From an uncultured Alphaproteobacteria bacterium (GTDB taxonomy: Bacteria; Pseudomonadota; Alphaproteobacteria; Rs-D84), in assembly GCA_944389515.1 (NCBI GenBank), contig CALXMQ010000005.1, positions 19,742 through 83,741 of the forward strand: a stretch of DNA of 64,000 nucleotides, written 5' to 3'. Shown in pieces: positions 53,065 through 62,795 of the stretch (position 1 is its first letter; each line of letters begins with the position of its first letter). Both the position numbers and the translations under genes were made by a program. Under the pieces are notes generated by a model. It was not told where the DNA came from and ran no database searches. It saw only the letters and a program-made list of their open reading frames with translations.

Positions 53065-54840
53065 ATGAACCTGGCGGATTCATCTTTTTTATGCCTTGAT
53101 ATTGGAACCAGTGGCGTACGTGGTATTGCCCATCGTGTTCGTAACGGAAAAATTGCAAAATCTGCTACATATTCTGTGGACAGTTTTGATACCGTTTTCG
53201 CATTAAAATCTGTAATTGATGAATTAGAACACCAAATTGGCGATCATTTTGACAATGCGTATATAACTGGAAATCTGGGGCCTGCGTTATTCAAAATCAG
53301 CCCTAAAATAAAAAAATGGCGTGGCGAACATAAAATAACCCAATCCGACATTGGATCTATGATTGGGCAAATAACACCACCTGATGGTTTTTATCCGATA
53401 CATATAATACCGTTACGATACGAAACACCAAACATACCAAAATTATATACCCCGATTGGATACACAGATGTTGGATTGACGGCAATATTTGGTGCAATAT
53501 TTTATTCATACGAACAACTGGAAAAATTGACATCAATACTACACGACGCCCACATCCAACCGAATTCTTTTTATGATGCGCAATTCCTGCAAAACATAAA
53601 ATATCATCAGCAAAAAAATGCCGAATTATATATTGATTTTGGTGCTGAATTTACCAGTATTTCAATATGGCTTGATAACGGTCCAATATTCTTTCAAAAG
53701 ATTCCATTTGGTGGCACAGACATTTCACGCGACATATCAGAAAAATTAAATATCAGTTTTGATGATGCCGAACGAATAAAACGCAATGTGGCCAGTTTAA
53801 TGCCCAAAGATATGGACAGATTTACACCTGCGGATACCGCATACGATTTTTCACGCGCAGATATAAATAATATCTTGGTTCCAAACATGATTGATTTATG
53901 CGGCCGAATCAAAGATGCATGCACCACCCCGTTCAAACATCGCACACCAAACAAAATTATTATTTCTGGTGGTGGCGCAGAAATTAATTTTATTGGCGAC
54001 TTTATTGAAAACATGTTTGGAATACCTGTGGAAAACGTTCATGCAAATGCATCTGTGGATGCATTATCTGAACACATATGGAACGCAGAACTGCCACACC
54101 GTAATGCATATGTTGCCCGTCATCAACGTATAACAAATATATTTTCACATATAACGTCTGTATTAAAGCCGCGACAAAAAAAACAACAAATTAAATTTAT
54201 ACCAATTATGCCCAGCACATTGTGCTTTGACATGAAAAACGCATCAACATATTCAATGTTTCGCGCAGGCGGCATATCAATGATTCATGTGGACATAATG
54301 GACGGTTTGTATGTCGAAAATATTCGCGGCAGCATACCTGAATTAAAATATATCCGTGGCCATACAACGGCCCATCTGCACGTGCATTTAATGACAGAAA
54401 GTCCTGATGTATGGGCGTCTGACGCCATTGCTGCTGGGGCAAATACAATAATTGTATCAACAAACACATCTGGGGTTCGGGCGGCATTACGCATGATACG
54501 CGCCGCCGGCCGACGTGCAGGTATTGCATTAAACCCTGATTCATCCATTGAAATATTAAAACCAATATTACGTGAAATTGACGAAGTTATGATTATGGCG
54601 GTTACCCCGGGTGCATCTGGCCAAGAATTTAATGACGCGTGCCTGCATAAAATTTCTGTATTGGCGGCAACACGTAAAAAATATGGATTAAAATATTTAA
54701 TATCTGTGGATGGTGGAATAAACGAACAAACCGCCCAAAAATGTTGGGCCGCCGGCGCAGATTTATTAGTCAGCGGATCATATCTGGCACACAGTGCTGA
54801 TTTCCCATTGGCAGTTCAAAGTTTATTACGCAAAAAATAA
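53065..54840 (+). CDS. FtsA-ribulose-phosphate 3-epimerase fusion protein
   Basis: One 591-codon frame joins two known proteins. Residues 1 to about 350 are FtsA, the actin-like membrane tether of FtsZ: LDIGTSGVRGIAHR, a 1C domain (about 85-170), the phosphate loop IDFGAEFTSISIW, FGGTDISRDIS...AERIK and ISGGGAEINFIGDF. Residues 354-377 (RITNIFSHITSVLKP...) look like the FtsA amphipathic helix. Residues 378-591 are Rpe, which interconverts ribulose- and xylulose-5-phosphate. The metal and acid/base residues are kept: His408 and Asp410 (HVDIMDG), His441 (HVHLM) and Asp549 (VDGGIN), with VTPGASGQ. There is no internal stop or visible frameshift. Confidence 0.85.
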   Translation: MNLADSSFLCLDIGTSGVRGIAHRVRNGKIAKSATYSVDSFDTVFALKSVIDELEHQIGDHFDNAYITGNLGPALFKISPKIKKWRGEHKITQSDIGSMIGQITPPDGFYPIHIIPLRYETPNIPKLYTPIGYTDVGLTAIFGAIFYSYEQLEKLTSILHDAHIQPNSFYDAQFLQNIKYHQQKNAELYIDFGAEFTSISIWLDNGPIFFQKIPFGGTDISRDISEKLNISFDDAERIKRNVASLMPKDMDRFTPADTAYDFSRADINNILVPNMIDLCGRIKDACTTPFKHRTPNKIIISGGGAEINFIGDFIENMFGIPVENVHANASVDALSEHIWNAELPHRNAYVARHQRITNIFSHITSVLKPRQKKQQIKFIPIMPSTLCFDMKNASTYSMFRAGGISMIHVDIMDGLYVENIRGSIPELKYIRGHTTAHLHVHLMTESPDVWASDAIAAGANTIIVSTNTSGVRAALRMIRAAGRRAGIALNPDSSIEILKPILREIDEVMIMAVTPGASGQEFNDACLHKISVLAATRKKYGLKYLISVDGGINEQTAQKCWAAGADLLVSGSYLAHSADFPLAVQSLLRKK

Positions 54841-54866
54841 ATCCTGGTTATCCCCCAGGATTTATT
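54841..54866 (+). terminator. Terminator of the ftsQ-ftsA/rpe operon
   Basis: ATCCTGG and CCAGGAT form a 7-bp stem with a 7-nt loop, followed by TTTATTTT. From here to 55027 I see no gene on either strand. Confidence 0.82.
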
Positions 54867-55027
54867 TTACAAACAGTGCATTTATGGAAATTTGTATCCA
54901 TAGGGATGTGGGTTCGGGGTCTTTTTGTTATCAAAAACCTCGGCTATGCAATGCTTGTGTGCAGACATTGTTATATTCCACACGATTGCATCTGGCAATC
55001 AATTTTATCATACATGACACCCAATTA

Positions 55028-55450
55028 TTACGCAACAGGCACGTTTTCCTGGCCAACAACCAAATGTCGTATATCACCACTGCCAGATAAATATATATGT
55101 ATTGTGTTATCCGGCAACATATCAGATGCGATTTCTGGCCACTCAATCAACGTTATATCATTTTGTAATGCATACGGTAAACCGATTTCAACCAATTCAG
55201 ATTTATCTTCGACACGATACAAATCAAAATGTGATATACCATCATAATTTTGTACGATTGTAAATGTCGGACTGGGGACAACAGTATCTGACCCACGTAA
55301 AGTCTGAATTATTGCACGCGCAATTTCAGATTTTCCCATCCCTAAATCACCATGCAATGCCACACATACTGGTGCATGTAATGTCTTGGCAAATTCACGC
55401 GCAAATTCACGCGTTTCATCAATATTTTTTAATTCATATGTTTTATTCAT
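55028..55450 (-). CDS. tsaE: tRNA threonylcarbamoyladenosine biosynthesis ATPase TsaE
   Basis: TsaE is the ATPase partner of TsaB/TsaD in t6A37 synthesis. The 140 residues have Walker A LHGDLGMGKSE, the switch region SPTFTIVQNYDG, the conserved HFDLYR and EWPE motif. Its start is only 3 bp after the uvrB stop, so it belongs to a uvrB-tsaE transcript. Confidence 0.94.
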   Translation of the reverse strand: MNKTYELKNIDETREFAREFAKTLHAPVCVALHGDLGMGKSEIARAIIQTLRGSDTVVPSPTFTIVQNYDGISHFDLYRVEDKSELVEIGLPYALQNDITLIEWPEIASDMLPDNTIHIYLSGSGDIRHLVVGQENVPVA

Positions 55451-55453
55451 CTG

Positions 55454-57442
55454 TTACTCCAACAACAATAAATCATCTTCCATTTTATGAATCACATCAC
55501 GCAGTTCTGCCGCATGTTCAAATTCTAAATTTTCTGCTGCATCACGCATTTGCTTGTTCAACTTTTTAATTTCACGACGCAATGTTTCTGCATCCATAAC
55601 ACCATCAGACGTATAAACAAATCTGCGTTTTTTATCAGTTTTTTCTTGTTTATCGCCAACTTCTGCGAATACAGCCTTGGTAACAGTTTTTGGTATAATA
55701 TTATGTTCTGTATTATACGCCATTTGTTTTTCACGACGGCGCGCCGTTTCCCCCAATGCCGCACGCATAGAATCTGTTATTGTGTCAGCATATAATATCA
55801 CACGTCCATTTGCATTACGTGCCGCCCGCCCGATTGTTTGAATCAACGATCGCGTTGAACGCAGAAATCCTTCTTTGTCCGCATCCATAATCGCAACCAA
55901 TTCGCATTCAGGCACATCCAACCCTTCGCGCAGCAAATTGATTCCAACCAAAACATCAAATTTACCCAATCGTAAATCACGCAACAATTCAATACGTTCC
56001 AGCGTTTCAATATCACTGTGCAGATATTTTGCACGTACACCATTTTCCACAAAATAATCTGTCAGTTGTTCTGCCATTTTCTTGGTCAACGTTGTAACCA
56101 AAACACGCCCATTGACTTTTTTAACTTCATCCAACAAATCATCAACCTGATGCGCAGTTGGACGTACTTCGCATTCAGGATCCAATAACCCAGTTGGTCT
56201 GATAACCTGTTCTGATACAATACCACCAGATTGATTTAATTCCCAATCCGCTGGTGTCGCAGAAACAAATATAGTTTGCGGCCGTAATGCATCCCACTCT
56301 TCAAACGTCAATGGTCGATTATCAATACACGCCGGCAACCGAAATCCATATTGTGACAAAGTTTCCTTGCGTGCACGATCACCACGCGACATGGCCGCAA
56401 TTTGTGGCACAGTAACATGACTTTCATCAATAAATAAAATCGCATCTTTTGGCAAATATTCAAACAGCGTCGGTGGCGGTTGCCCCGGTGCACGCCCAGA
56501 TAAATATCGCGAATAATTTTCAATTCCACGACACGTACCGGTTGATTCCATCATTTCAATATCAAAATTGACACGTTCGCGCAGCCGTTGTTCTTCGATA
56601 TATTTCATATTATCATGAAAATATTTTAATCGTTCTTCTAAATCCTGTTTGATTTGCCCAATCGCCTGTAATATAGATGGCATTGGTGTCGCATAATGTG
56701 TATTTGGATAAACTGCAATTCTGTCCAACTTACGCAACTTGGCCCCAGTCAAAGTATCAAATTCCCATATTTCTTCGATTTCATCGCCCCAAAAAGACAA
56801 CTTCCACCCCCGGTCTTGGGAATGCGAAGGAAATATATCCAACGTGTCACCACGCACACGAAAATTTCCACGTTCAAATGCAGTATCATTACGCTTATAT
56901 TGAATATCAACCAAACAATGCATAACATCGTTCATGCCTGTTTTATCACCAGCATGCAAAACCACCTTCATCCCAGAATATTGTTCTGGCGATCCCATAC
57001 CATAAATCGATGACACAGACGACACAACGACAACATCACGTTCTTCTAACATTGCACGCGTTGCACTGTGCCGCATACGATCCAACTGTTCATTTATCGC
57101 AGCATCTTTATCAATATATGTATCCGTTGTTGGTAAATAGGCTTCTGGCTGATAATAATCATAATAAGACACAAAATATTCGACATGATTATTTGGGAAA
57201 AAAGATTTCATTTCTGTATACAACTGGGCCGCTAAAATTTTATTAGGCGCCATAATCATTGCCGGTCGCCCCAATTCTGCAATAACATTTGCCATGGTAA
57301 AAGTTTTCCCAGACCCAGTTACCCCCAATAACACCTGGCTGCGACGATTATCACGCACCCCAGCAACCAATTCAGAAATTGCCTGGGGTTGATCACCCAT
57401 GGGTTTATAATCACTTTGAAGATCGAATATTTTTTTATTCAC
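55454..57442 (-). CDS. uvrB: UvrABC excinuclease subunit B
   Basis: UvrB verifies damage and nicks with UvrC in nucleotide excision repair. The 662 residues show Walker [10 protein letters not shown], the beta-hairpin region [21 protein letters not shown], helicase motifs ([26 protein letters not shown]) and the C-terminal UVR coiled coil ([29 protein letters not shown]). Divergent from asmA. Confidence 0.97.
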   Translation of the reverse strand: MNKKIFDLQSDYKPMGDQPQAISELVAGVRDNRRSQVLLGVTGSGKTFTMANVIAELGRPAMIMAPNKILAAQLYTEMKSFFPNNHVEYFVSYYDYYQPEAYLPTTDTYIDKDAAINEQLDRMRHSATRAMLEERDVVVVSSVSSIYGMGSPEQYSGMKVVLHAGDKTGMNDVMHCLVDIQYKRNDTAFERGNFRVRGDTLDIFPSHSQDRGWKLSFWGDEIEEIWEFDTLTGAKLRKLDRIAVYPNTHYATPMPSILQAIGQIKQDLEERLKYFHDNMKYIEEQRLRERVNFDIEMMESTGTCRGIENYSRYLSGRAPGQPPPTLFEYLPKDAILFIDESHVTVPQIAAMSRGDRARKETLSQYGFRLPACIDNRPLTFEEWDALRPQTIFVSATPADWELNQSGGIVSEQVIRPTGLLDPECEVRPTAHQVDDLLDEVKKVNGRVLVTTLTKKMAEQLTDYFVENGVRAKYLHSDIETLERIELLRDLRLGKFDVLVGINLLREGLDVPECELVAIMDADKEGFLRSTRSLIQTIGRAARNANGRVILYADTITDSMRAALGETARRREKQMAYNTEHNIIPKTVTKAVFAEVGDKQEKTDKKRRFVYTSDGVMDAETLRREIKKLNKQMRDAAENLEFEHAAELRDVIHKMEDDLLLLE

Positions 57443-57489
57443 AAGCCATAATATAATTCATTATAATCAAAATACAAGGGAATAGAGAA

Positions 57490-59964
57490 ATGGCACTGAA
57501 ACCCAGATACAAGCGTCGTATCTTATGGACGATTATAACAATCGTTGGATTGTTTATTATGGCAATTATAATTGTGCCACCAATGATAACCCTGAATAAT
57601 CTGAAACCCAAAATAGAACAAACAATCGTTGAACAAACCGGCGTAAACGCAACAATAAATGGCGATATACATTTCAGTTTGTTAGGACGTGCGACAATCG
57701 TTGCCCACGATGTACAAATTCCAAATGGTAAAATTGGCGCAATGATGTTTTCTGTGCCATTGACACATATATTTAATATTGAAAACGCACCATTATCAGG
57801 TGACATAACTGTGTATAACGCAGATATCAGTATAAATAATTTAATTCCAAAAAATTTTAATTATCCGGTTGAAATACACAATTCAATTATAAACTTCAAA
57901 AACCGCGAACTGGAAATAATTGATGCTGTTCTGCAAAATGGACATTTAATTGGTGTTGTTCGTACCCAAAAGCATAAATATGATATTGATTTTTCTGGTG
58001 ATGAATTTTTTATTCATAATCAAAATAATAAACTGGAAATATCTGGAAATATTTTCACAGACGGTTCTGTACGTGGCCGCATACAAATGGAAACAGATGA
58101 AATAAATCGTTGGTTTGGTTTTTCAGAACCCAAGATTGATAAAACCATTGCACTGACAATGCTGTTTGATTGGGATGGTGGACGTGGCTGGAAATTCCAA
58201 GATATCCAAATGGAAAAAATTTCTGGTGATATAATCATTATGCCAAACGGCGAAAAATCTGTAAAATTACGTGGTCATGACATAACATACGATTTATCTT
58301 TTTTAACCAAACCATCACGTATATTTTATCAAACAAAATTTGATTTAGATTTCACTGGTGAATTAAAATTTGGTCGCCGCACATTTAATCATTTGGCCGT
58401 TGATGCAACAGGTACACGTGACGCATTACAAATAACCAACATTGTCGCAGATGATATTGCCATTGCCGGTGGAACGATTGATGAAAATGGCGCCCACAAT
58501 TTATTGATAACAATGCCATATAACGGCGCACCTGCAACATGCCTGTTTTTTGGCACCCCAGATAATTGGCAATGCGAACGATTTTCATACGATGATTATG
58601 TTGGTGCAATATCTGTATCGCCAGACTATTTTGATTTGTTGGTATTTTCTGAACGTAAATCACCAAATCGTGCAAACGCAATCAAAGATTTATTGAAATT
58701 TGCACCGCGTGGAAAAATAGATTTCGAATTTGCAGATATTGCCGGGACATATGAAATCGACGGCAATAAAATAATTCCACAATATCGATTTGCACATGGA
58801 AAAACATTACGCTGGTTGGACCCAAACATAAAACAAATACCCCAGTTCATGCAAACCGCGATTGGTAATTTCAGTTGGGACAACGATATCATGCTCTTTG
58901 TACCTGATTCAAAACGTTGGGAATTAAAACTGACTGATAAAAATTTTTATATTGCCGGCAAAAACGCCAAAGATTGGTTTCCTGGCATTGATATGCAGGC
59001 ATTTAACAATCTGGAATATGTTGTATCTGGGTCATACCGGGGCGAAACTGTATCAAACCTGGAAATCAAAATTGCTGACCACACATTTTATGGCACCATC
59101 AGTGGCAACACTATAACCTTGCACACAGATATTTTTGACATAGATTCTTTTATCAACCAAAATTATTTAGATAATTACGAAGAATTAGGATATCTGACTG
59201 CATCACCAATAACAATACCATTTAATTTACCTGTAAATATTTCATTATCTGCGGATGTAATGATATACAATGGCAATGTATATAAAAACTTTGTATATGC
59301 ACTAAAACCTGATTCCCAGACATTTTCTATTACAGACCACGACCGTGGAAATTTATTGGCAACATTTACACGCAACGGCAATAAATATGACATATTTGCA
59401 CAATTAAATAAGTTTTTAATAGACGGCACATTATTAAATTCGCAAATGCCAATAAATGTACGTGACACATCTATTACTGGTGAATTATACATGCGTACAT
59501 TTGGAAATATCGCACATGATTTAGAATATAATATGCACGGTGATATGGATTTAACATTTACTGGCGGATATTTAATTGGATTGGGTGTTGACGACTTTTT
59601 TGCATCTGCAAATCAAATCACCACATTTAATGCCGAATATGCATTATCATATGCACTGGACGGTGGTGAATCCGCAATAAAAACAATGCGAATTATTGGT
59701 GGATATAATAATGGTAACTTTATAACATCAGAACCAATACAACTGCGGCTGCGTCACACAGACGCAATCGGTGAACTGGAAATATCAGACGGTGCAATGT
59801 CTGCATCATTTAACTTGGTTTTACGTGGTACATCACCAACGCCCCAACCAATCGAATTACAAATAAATCCAGATGGCACACGCAGATATTCTTTATCTGA
59901 AATAATGATGAATTTTGATCCAACGTATATGCGCGATTTTGTTCGCACACATGATAAATTTTAA
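57490..59964 (+). CDS. AsmA-family inner-membrane protein
   Basis: The 824-residue protein has an N-terminal membrane helix (about 12-34) and a long periplasmic region made of beta strands, typical of AsmA/TamB-like proteins that bridge the envelope and help move phospholipids. The N-terminal AsmA block (IEQTIVEQTGVNATINGDIHFSLLGRATIVAHDVQIPN) and the C-terminal AsmA_2 region (GVDDFFASANQIT, LRLRHTDAIGELEISDGAMS) are clear. Divergent from uvrB. Confidence 0.86.
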   Translation: MALKPRYKRRILWTIITIVGLFIMAIIIVPPMITLNNLKPKIEQTIVEQTGVNATINGDIHFSLLGRATIVAHDVQIPNGKIGAMMFSVPLTHIFNIENAPLSGDITVYNADISINNLIPKNFNYPVEIHNSIINFKNRELEIIDAVLQNGHLIGVVRTQKHKYDIDFSGDEFFIHNQNNKLEISGNIFTDGSVRGRIQMETDEINRWFGFSEPKIDKTIALTMLFDWDGGRGWKFQDIQMEKISGDIIIMPNGEKSVKLRGHDITYDLSFLTKPSRIFYQTKFDLDFTGELKFGRRTFNHLAVDATGTRDALQITNIVADDIAIAGGTIDENGAHNLLITMPYNGAPATCLFFGTPDNWQCERFSYDDYVGAISVSPDYFDLLVFSERKSPNRANAIKDLLKFAPRGKIDFEFADIAGTYEIDGNKIIPQYRFAHGKTLRWLDPNIKQIPQFMQTAIGNFSWDNDIMLFVPDSKRWELKLTDKNFYIAGKNAKDWFPGIDMQAFNNLEYVVSGSYRGETVSNLEIKIADHTFYGTISGNTITLHTDIFDIDSFINQNYLDNYEELGYLTASPITIPFNLPVNISLSADVMIYNGNVYKNFVYALKPDSQTFSITDHDRGNLLATFTRNGNKYDIFAQLNKFLIDGTLLNSQMPINVRDTSITGELYMRTFGNIAHDLEYNMHGDMDLTFTGGYLIGLGVDDFFASANQITTFNAEYALSYALDGGESAIKTMRIIGGYNNGNFITSEPIQLRLRHTDAIGELEISDGAMSASFNLVLRGTSPTPQPIELQINPDGTRRYSLSEIMMNFDPTYMRDFVRTHDKF

Positions 59965-59968
59965 TAAA

Positions 59969-60313
59969 TTATTTATGTGACACTTTATCACGCGTTACGA
60001 TATTGCCATTATCATCTGCATAATATCTGTATTTTCCGATTGGTGCACTGTAAAATCCATCTGCAAAAAATTCTATGCCACGTGTATTTTGTACCAACAT
60101 TTTATCCCCACCAATCAAATCAGCACGTCGCCCTAAAAAAATACATCCCAATATATCTAAAAAACTAAACGACGATACACGCGGCGCATATAATGCATGA
60201 CCACGCTTTACCAATCCAGACAACTTGTACACATCTGGCCTGGATTTCAAAACGTTTGCCTGATAATCTGTCAGATTTAACATATGCGCCAAAGTATCAA
60301 TATTACACTTCAT
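59969..60313 (-). CDS. Hypothetical protein (114 aa)
   Basis: The frame runs from the ATG at 60313; the in-frame TTG further upstream lacks support. The protein has a helical N-terminus (DTLAHMLNLTDYQANVLKSRPDVYKLSGLV), then short beta-like stretches with several Tyr and Asp, and no signal peptide or Cys cluster. I recognise no family. It is convergent with asmA, 5 bp apart. Confidence 0.6.
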   Translation of the reverse strand: MKCNIDTLAHMLNLTDYQANVLKSRPDVYKLSGLVKRGHALYAPRVSSFSFLDILGCIFLGRRADLIGGDKMLVQNTRGIEFFADGFYSAPIGKYRYYADDNGNIVTRDKVSHK

Positions 60314-60386
60314 TTCATTTACCACTGTTATCCGCAAATAATATCTGTATCAGATATATTTTTTAACAGGTTTGATTTCCCATAAA

Positions 60387-60414
60387 AAAATACAGGCATA
60401 TGTGCCTGTATTTT
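60387..60414. terminator. Terminator between aspS and the gene at 59969
   Basis: TACAGGCA and TGCCTGTA form an 8-bp stem extended by AAAA/TTTT flanks, so it can work on both strands; it lies just after the aspS stop. Confidence 0.82.
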
Positions 60415-60433
60415 ATAACATCTAAACCTGTGA

Positions 60434-62203
60434 TTATCCTTTTTTACGAACTTGGATATGATCTTCACGTAACTGTTGTTCTGTAACCGGCCCTGGTGAC
60501 CCCATCATCAAATCTTGGCCACGCTGGTTGGTTGGGAACAAAACCACAGAACGCAGATTTGGTTCTGCCAACATAATTTGAACCAATCTGTCCAAACCAA
60601 ATGCACACCCACCGTGCGGCGGTGCACCATATTGGAACGCATTATACATCCCACCAAATTTTTGTTTAACTGTTTCTTCGTCATAACCCGTAATTTCGAA
60701 ACAGCGCAACATAACTTCTGGATTAAAGTTACGCAAACCGCCACTGCAAATTTCCGCACCATTTAATACCATATCAAATTGTGCTGCCTTGATAGACAAA
60801 GGATTATTATTTTTCAATTCATCCAATGTCGCCATTGGGTATGAAAAAGGATTATGTGTAAATGCAATTCCTGTGGGTGATTCTGGGTCTTCTTCAAAGA
60901 ACGGGAATTCTTCTATCCAACACAAACGGAATTCTTTTTCATCAATCAAACCTAAATCTTCACCTAATTTAGTACGCAATTTACCGGCGGCCTTGGCTGC
61001 GGTATCTGGTACGTCACAGATAAAGAACAAAGATGCATTATCACCTGCAATTTCATGCAATTTTGCCACACGTTCTGAATCCAGTTTTTTTGCAACAGGC
61101 CCCTTGGCTTCATCAGCAAATACAATATATCCCAATCCGCCCAGTCCTAATTCTTTGACGGCATAATCACCCAATTTATCAAACCAAGAACGTGGTTTAT
61201 CCGCACTGTTTGGTGCCGGTATTGCACGCACAACACTGCCCTGTTCTATGGCATTGGCAAAGATACCAAAATCAGACCCACGGAAAATTTCTGTTACATC
61301 AGAAATTATAATCGGATTCCGCAAATCAGGTTTATCTGTACCATATTTTAACATTGCATCCGTAAACGGTATATGCGGAATATCCGGACAAATTTTTGCA
61401 TCTGGAACAAATTCCCGAATAATTTTTGGCATCAGTTCATTACCAACCGCCTGGATATCAGGCAAATCAACAAACGACATTTCTAAATCTAACTGATAAA
61501 ATTCTAACAGTCTGTCTGCGCGCAAATCTTCATCGCGAAAACACGGTGCAATCTGAAAATACCGGTCAAACCCAGAAATTTGTATCAACTGCTTAAATTG
61601 CTGTGGCGCCTGGGGCAACGCATAAAACATACCATGATGATTACGTGATGGCACGATAAAGTCACGTGCACCTTCGGGACTGGACGCAGTTAAAATAGGT
61701 GTCTGGAATTCAGAAAATCCCATTTCCCACATCTGGTCACGAATAAATTTAATCATGCGATTACGCATTAAAATATTGTTATGCAAAGATTCACGACGCA
61801 AATCAATATAACGATATTTTAACCGTAAATCTTCGGCAACTGTATCATCATCACCAAACACTTGGAACGGCAATACTTCTGCATTGGTTAAAACATGCCA
61901 ATTTGTGACCTGAACCTCGATTTCCCCAGTTGGGATTTTATCATTTACAGCCGCATCATCACGCGCGACCACTGTACCTGTAATTTGAATCACAGATTCC
62001 GGGCGCACACGTTCCATTTCTGCATTACCGCCATCAAACACACATTGCGTAATTCCGTAATTATCACGCAAATCGACAAACAGTAACGCACCATGGTCAC
62101 GCTTGCGATGTACCCATCCTGCCAGTGTTACAGTATCCCCAACGTTTGACTTGTTTAATTCACCACACGTATTGGTTCTGTATTTAGATTTCAAAGATAA
62201 CAT
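60434..62203 (-). CDS. aspS: Aspartyl-tRNA synthetase
   Basis: AspS charges tRNA-Asp (and tRNA-Asn if non-discriminating). The 589-residue bacterial-type enzyme has the OB anticodon domain (VTLAGWVHRKRDHGALLFVDLRDNYG), class II motif 2 (FQIAPCFRDEDLRADR), the GAD insertion (about 285-420) and motif 3 (GGCAFGLDRLVQIM). The frame stays open 39 codons upstream to 62320, but the family-typical start MLSLKSKYRT at 62203 with AGGGA just before it is preferred; the upstream part is the T-box leader. Confidence 0.95.
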   Translation of the reverse strand: MLSLKSKYRTNTCGELNKSNVGDTVTLAGWVHRKRDHGALLFVDLRDNYGITQCVFDGGNAEMERVRPESVIQITGTVVARDDAAVNDKIPTGEIEVQVTNWHVLTNAEVLPFQVFGDDDTVAEDLRLKYRYIDLRRESLHNNILMRNRMIKFIRDQMWEMGFSEFQTPILTASSPEGARDFIVPSRNHHGMFYALPQAPQQFKQLIQISGFDRYFQIAPCFRDEDLRADRLLEFYQLDLEMSFVDLPDIQAVGNELMPKIIREFVPDAKICPDIPHIPFTDAMLKYGTDKPDLRNPIIISDVTEIFRGSDFGIFANAIEQGSVVRAIPAPNSADKPRSWFDKLGDYAVKELGLGGLGYIVFADEAKGPVAKKLDSERVAKLHEIAGDNASLFFICDVPDTAAKAAGKLRTKLGEDLGLIDEKEFRLCWIEEFPFFEEDPESPTGIAFTHNPFSYPMATLDELKNNNPLSIKAAQFDMVLNGAEICSGGLRNFNPEVMLRCFEITGYDEETVKQKFGGMYNAFQYGAPPHGGCAFGLDRLVQIMLAEPNLRSVVLFPTNQRGQDLMMGSPGPVTEQQLREDHIQVRKKG

Positions 62204-62424
62204 TTTGGTCCCTTTTTTTCTGTGGGCACCATTATCAAATACCGGATAGGAAACGGCACCCATATTCTGAATTTTCAGGGGCGCAAATTTGTTTTGCGCG
62301 GTGCCACCCTGATTTATCACTTAGATTGGGATTTGCGGACTCCGTGGTTGTCAGTCACATCATTGCCCTCACCCCCGAAAAACCTGGTGCCCCAGAACAT
62401 AAAATCATGGGACATCTGGCAAAG
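62204..62424 (-). promoter_or_regulatory. T-box leader of aspS (probable translational control)
   Basis: The leader holds the 14-nt T-box consensus AGGGTGGCACCGCG (62297-62310, minus strand). It folds exactly as a T-box antiterminator: AGGG pairs with CCCT (62277-62280), a 7-nt bulge TGGCACC follows, then GCGC pairs with GCGC (62281-62284). The bulge TGGC is complementary to a tRNA ending GCCA, which matches the G73 discriminator of tRNA-Asp. No U-run terminator stem lies between this and the start codon. The freed CCCT could instead cover the ribosome site AGGGA (62209-62213), so control is probably on translation. Stem I is not resolved; GAC triplets at 62350-62352 and 62354-62356 are specifier candidates. 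Confidence 0.82.
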
Positions 62425-62453
62425 ATTCTATAATGAGATTATCCGAATTGCAA
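62425..62453 (-). promoter_or_regulatory. Promoter of the aspS leader
   Basis: On the minus strand TTGCAA (62448-62453) and TAGAAT (62425-62430) have a 17-bp spacer. Transcription would begin near 62418, giving a leader of about 215 nt. Confidence 0.65.
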
Positions 62454-62491
62454 GTATTATTAAAAAGAATAACTTATGTAATACATCACCC

Positions 62492-62680
62492 TTATAACAA
62501 TCTATCCAGTACTTTTTTAATAAAATTCTCGTTCTGAATATCAAAATCAGGGTCAGACCATTGTACTTCTGGCTCTGAAATATGAGATTCAACAAAGCCT
62601 TTGGCCTTTAAATACTTAATTATTATAAATTCAGGGAAAACTAAAATCATATCCAAACACCCTATACCTAAATTGGACAT
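62492..62680 (-). CDS. Short hypothetical ORF (62 aa)
   Basis: A 62-codon frame with a weak AGG site before its ATG. The predicted peptide mixes a hydrophobic first half with an acidic second half (EPEVQWSDPDFDIQNENF). It lies in the accessory stretch next to the recombinase and could be a gene remnant. No family recognised; it may not be translated. Confidence 0.35.
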   Translation of the reverse strand: MSNLGIGCLDMILVFPEFIIIKYLKAKGFVESHISEPEVQWSDPDFDIQNENFIKKVLDRLL

Positions 62681-62689
62681 TGGAATACC

Positions 62690-62728
62690 TGTCTAAATAA
62701 ACCCCTTAATAAGCTTGACTTTTAGACA
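62690..62728. other. Candidate recombinase binding dyad
   Basis: TGTCTAAA (62690-62697) and TTTAGACA (62721-62728) are a perfect 8-bp inverted repeat over 39 bp, about 70 bp before the recombinase start. Small serine recombinases usually bind such spaced dyads near their own gene, both as crossover or accessory sites and for self-regulation. No second copy was noted in the window. Confidence 0.45.
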
Positions 62729-62795
62729 CTTTCGAGCCAGGTTACAGCTGAACTTAAATACTCTATTTGGATTTATTAAACAAAAGGGGAATGTT

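Noticed and set aside
54876..55247. Rightward open frame opposite the end of tsaE.
   Set aside because: It lies mostly antisense to tsaE, has no ribosome site and its product has no plausible composition.
62204..62320. In-frame N-terminal extension of aspS.
   Set aside because: The extension has no family similarity, the ribosome site and the usual start are at 62203, and the region is better explained as the T-box leader.
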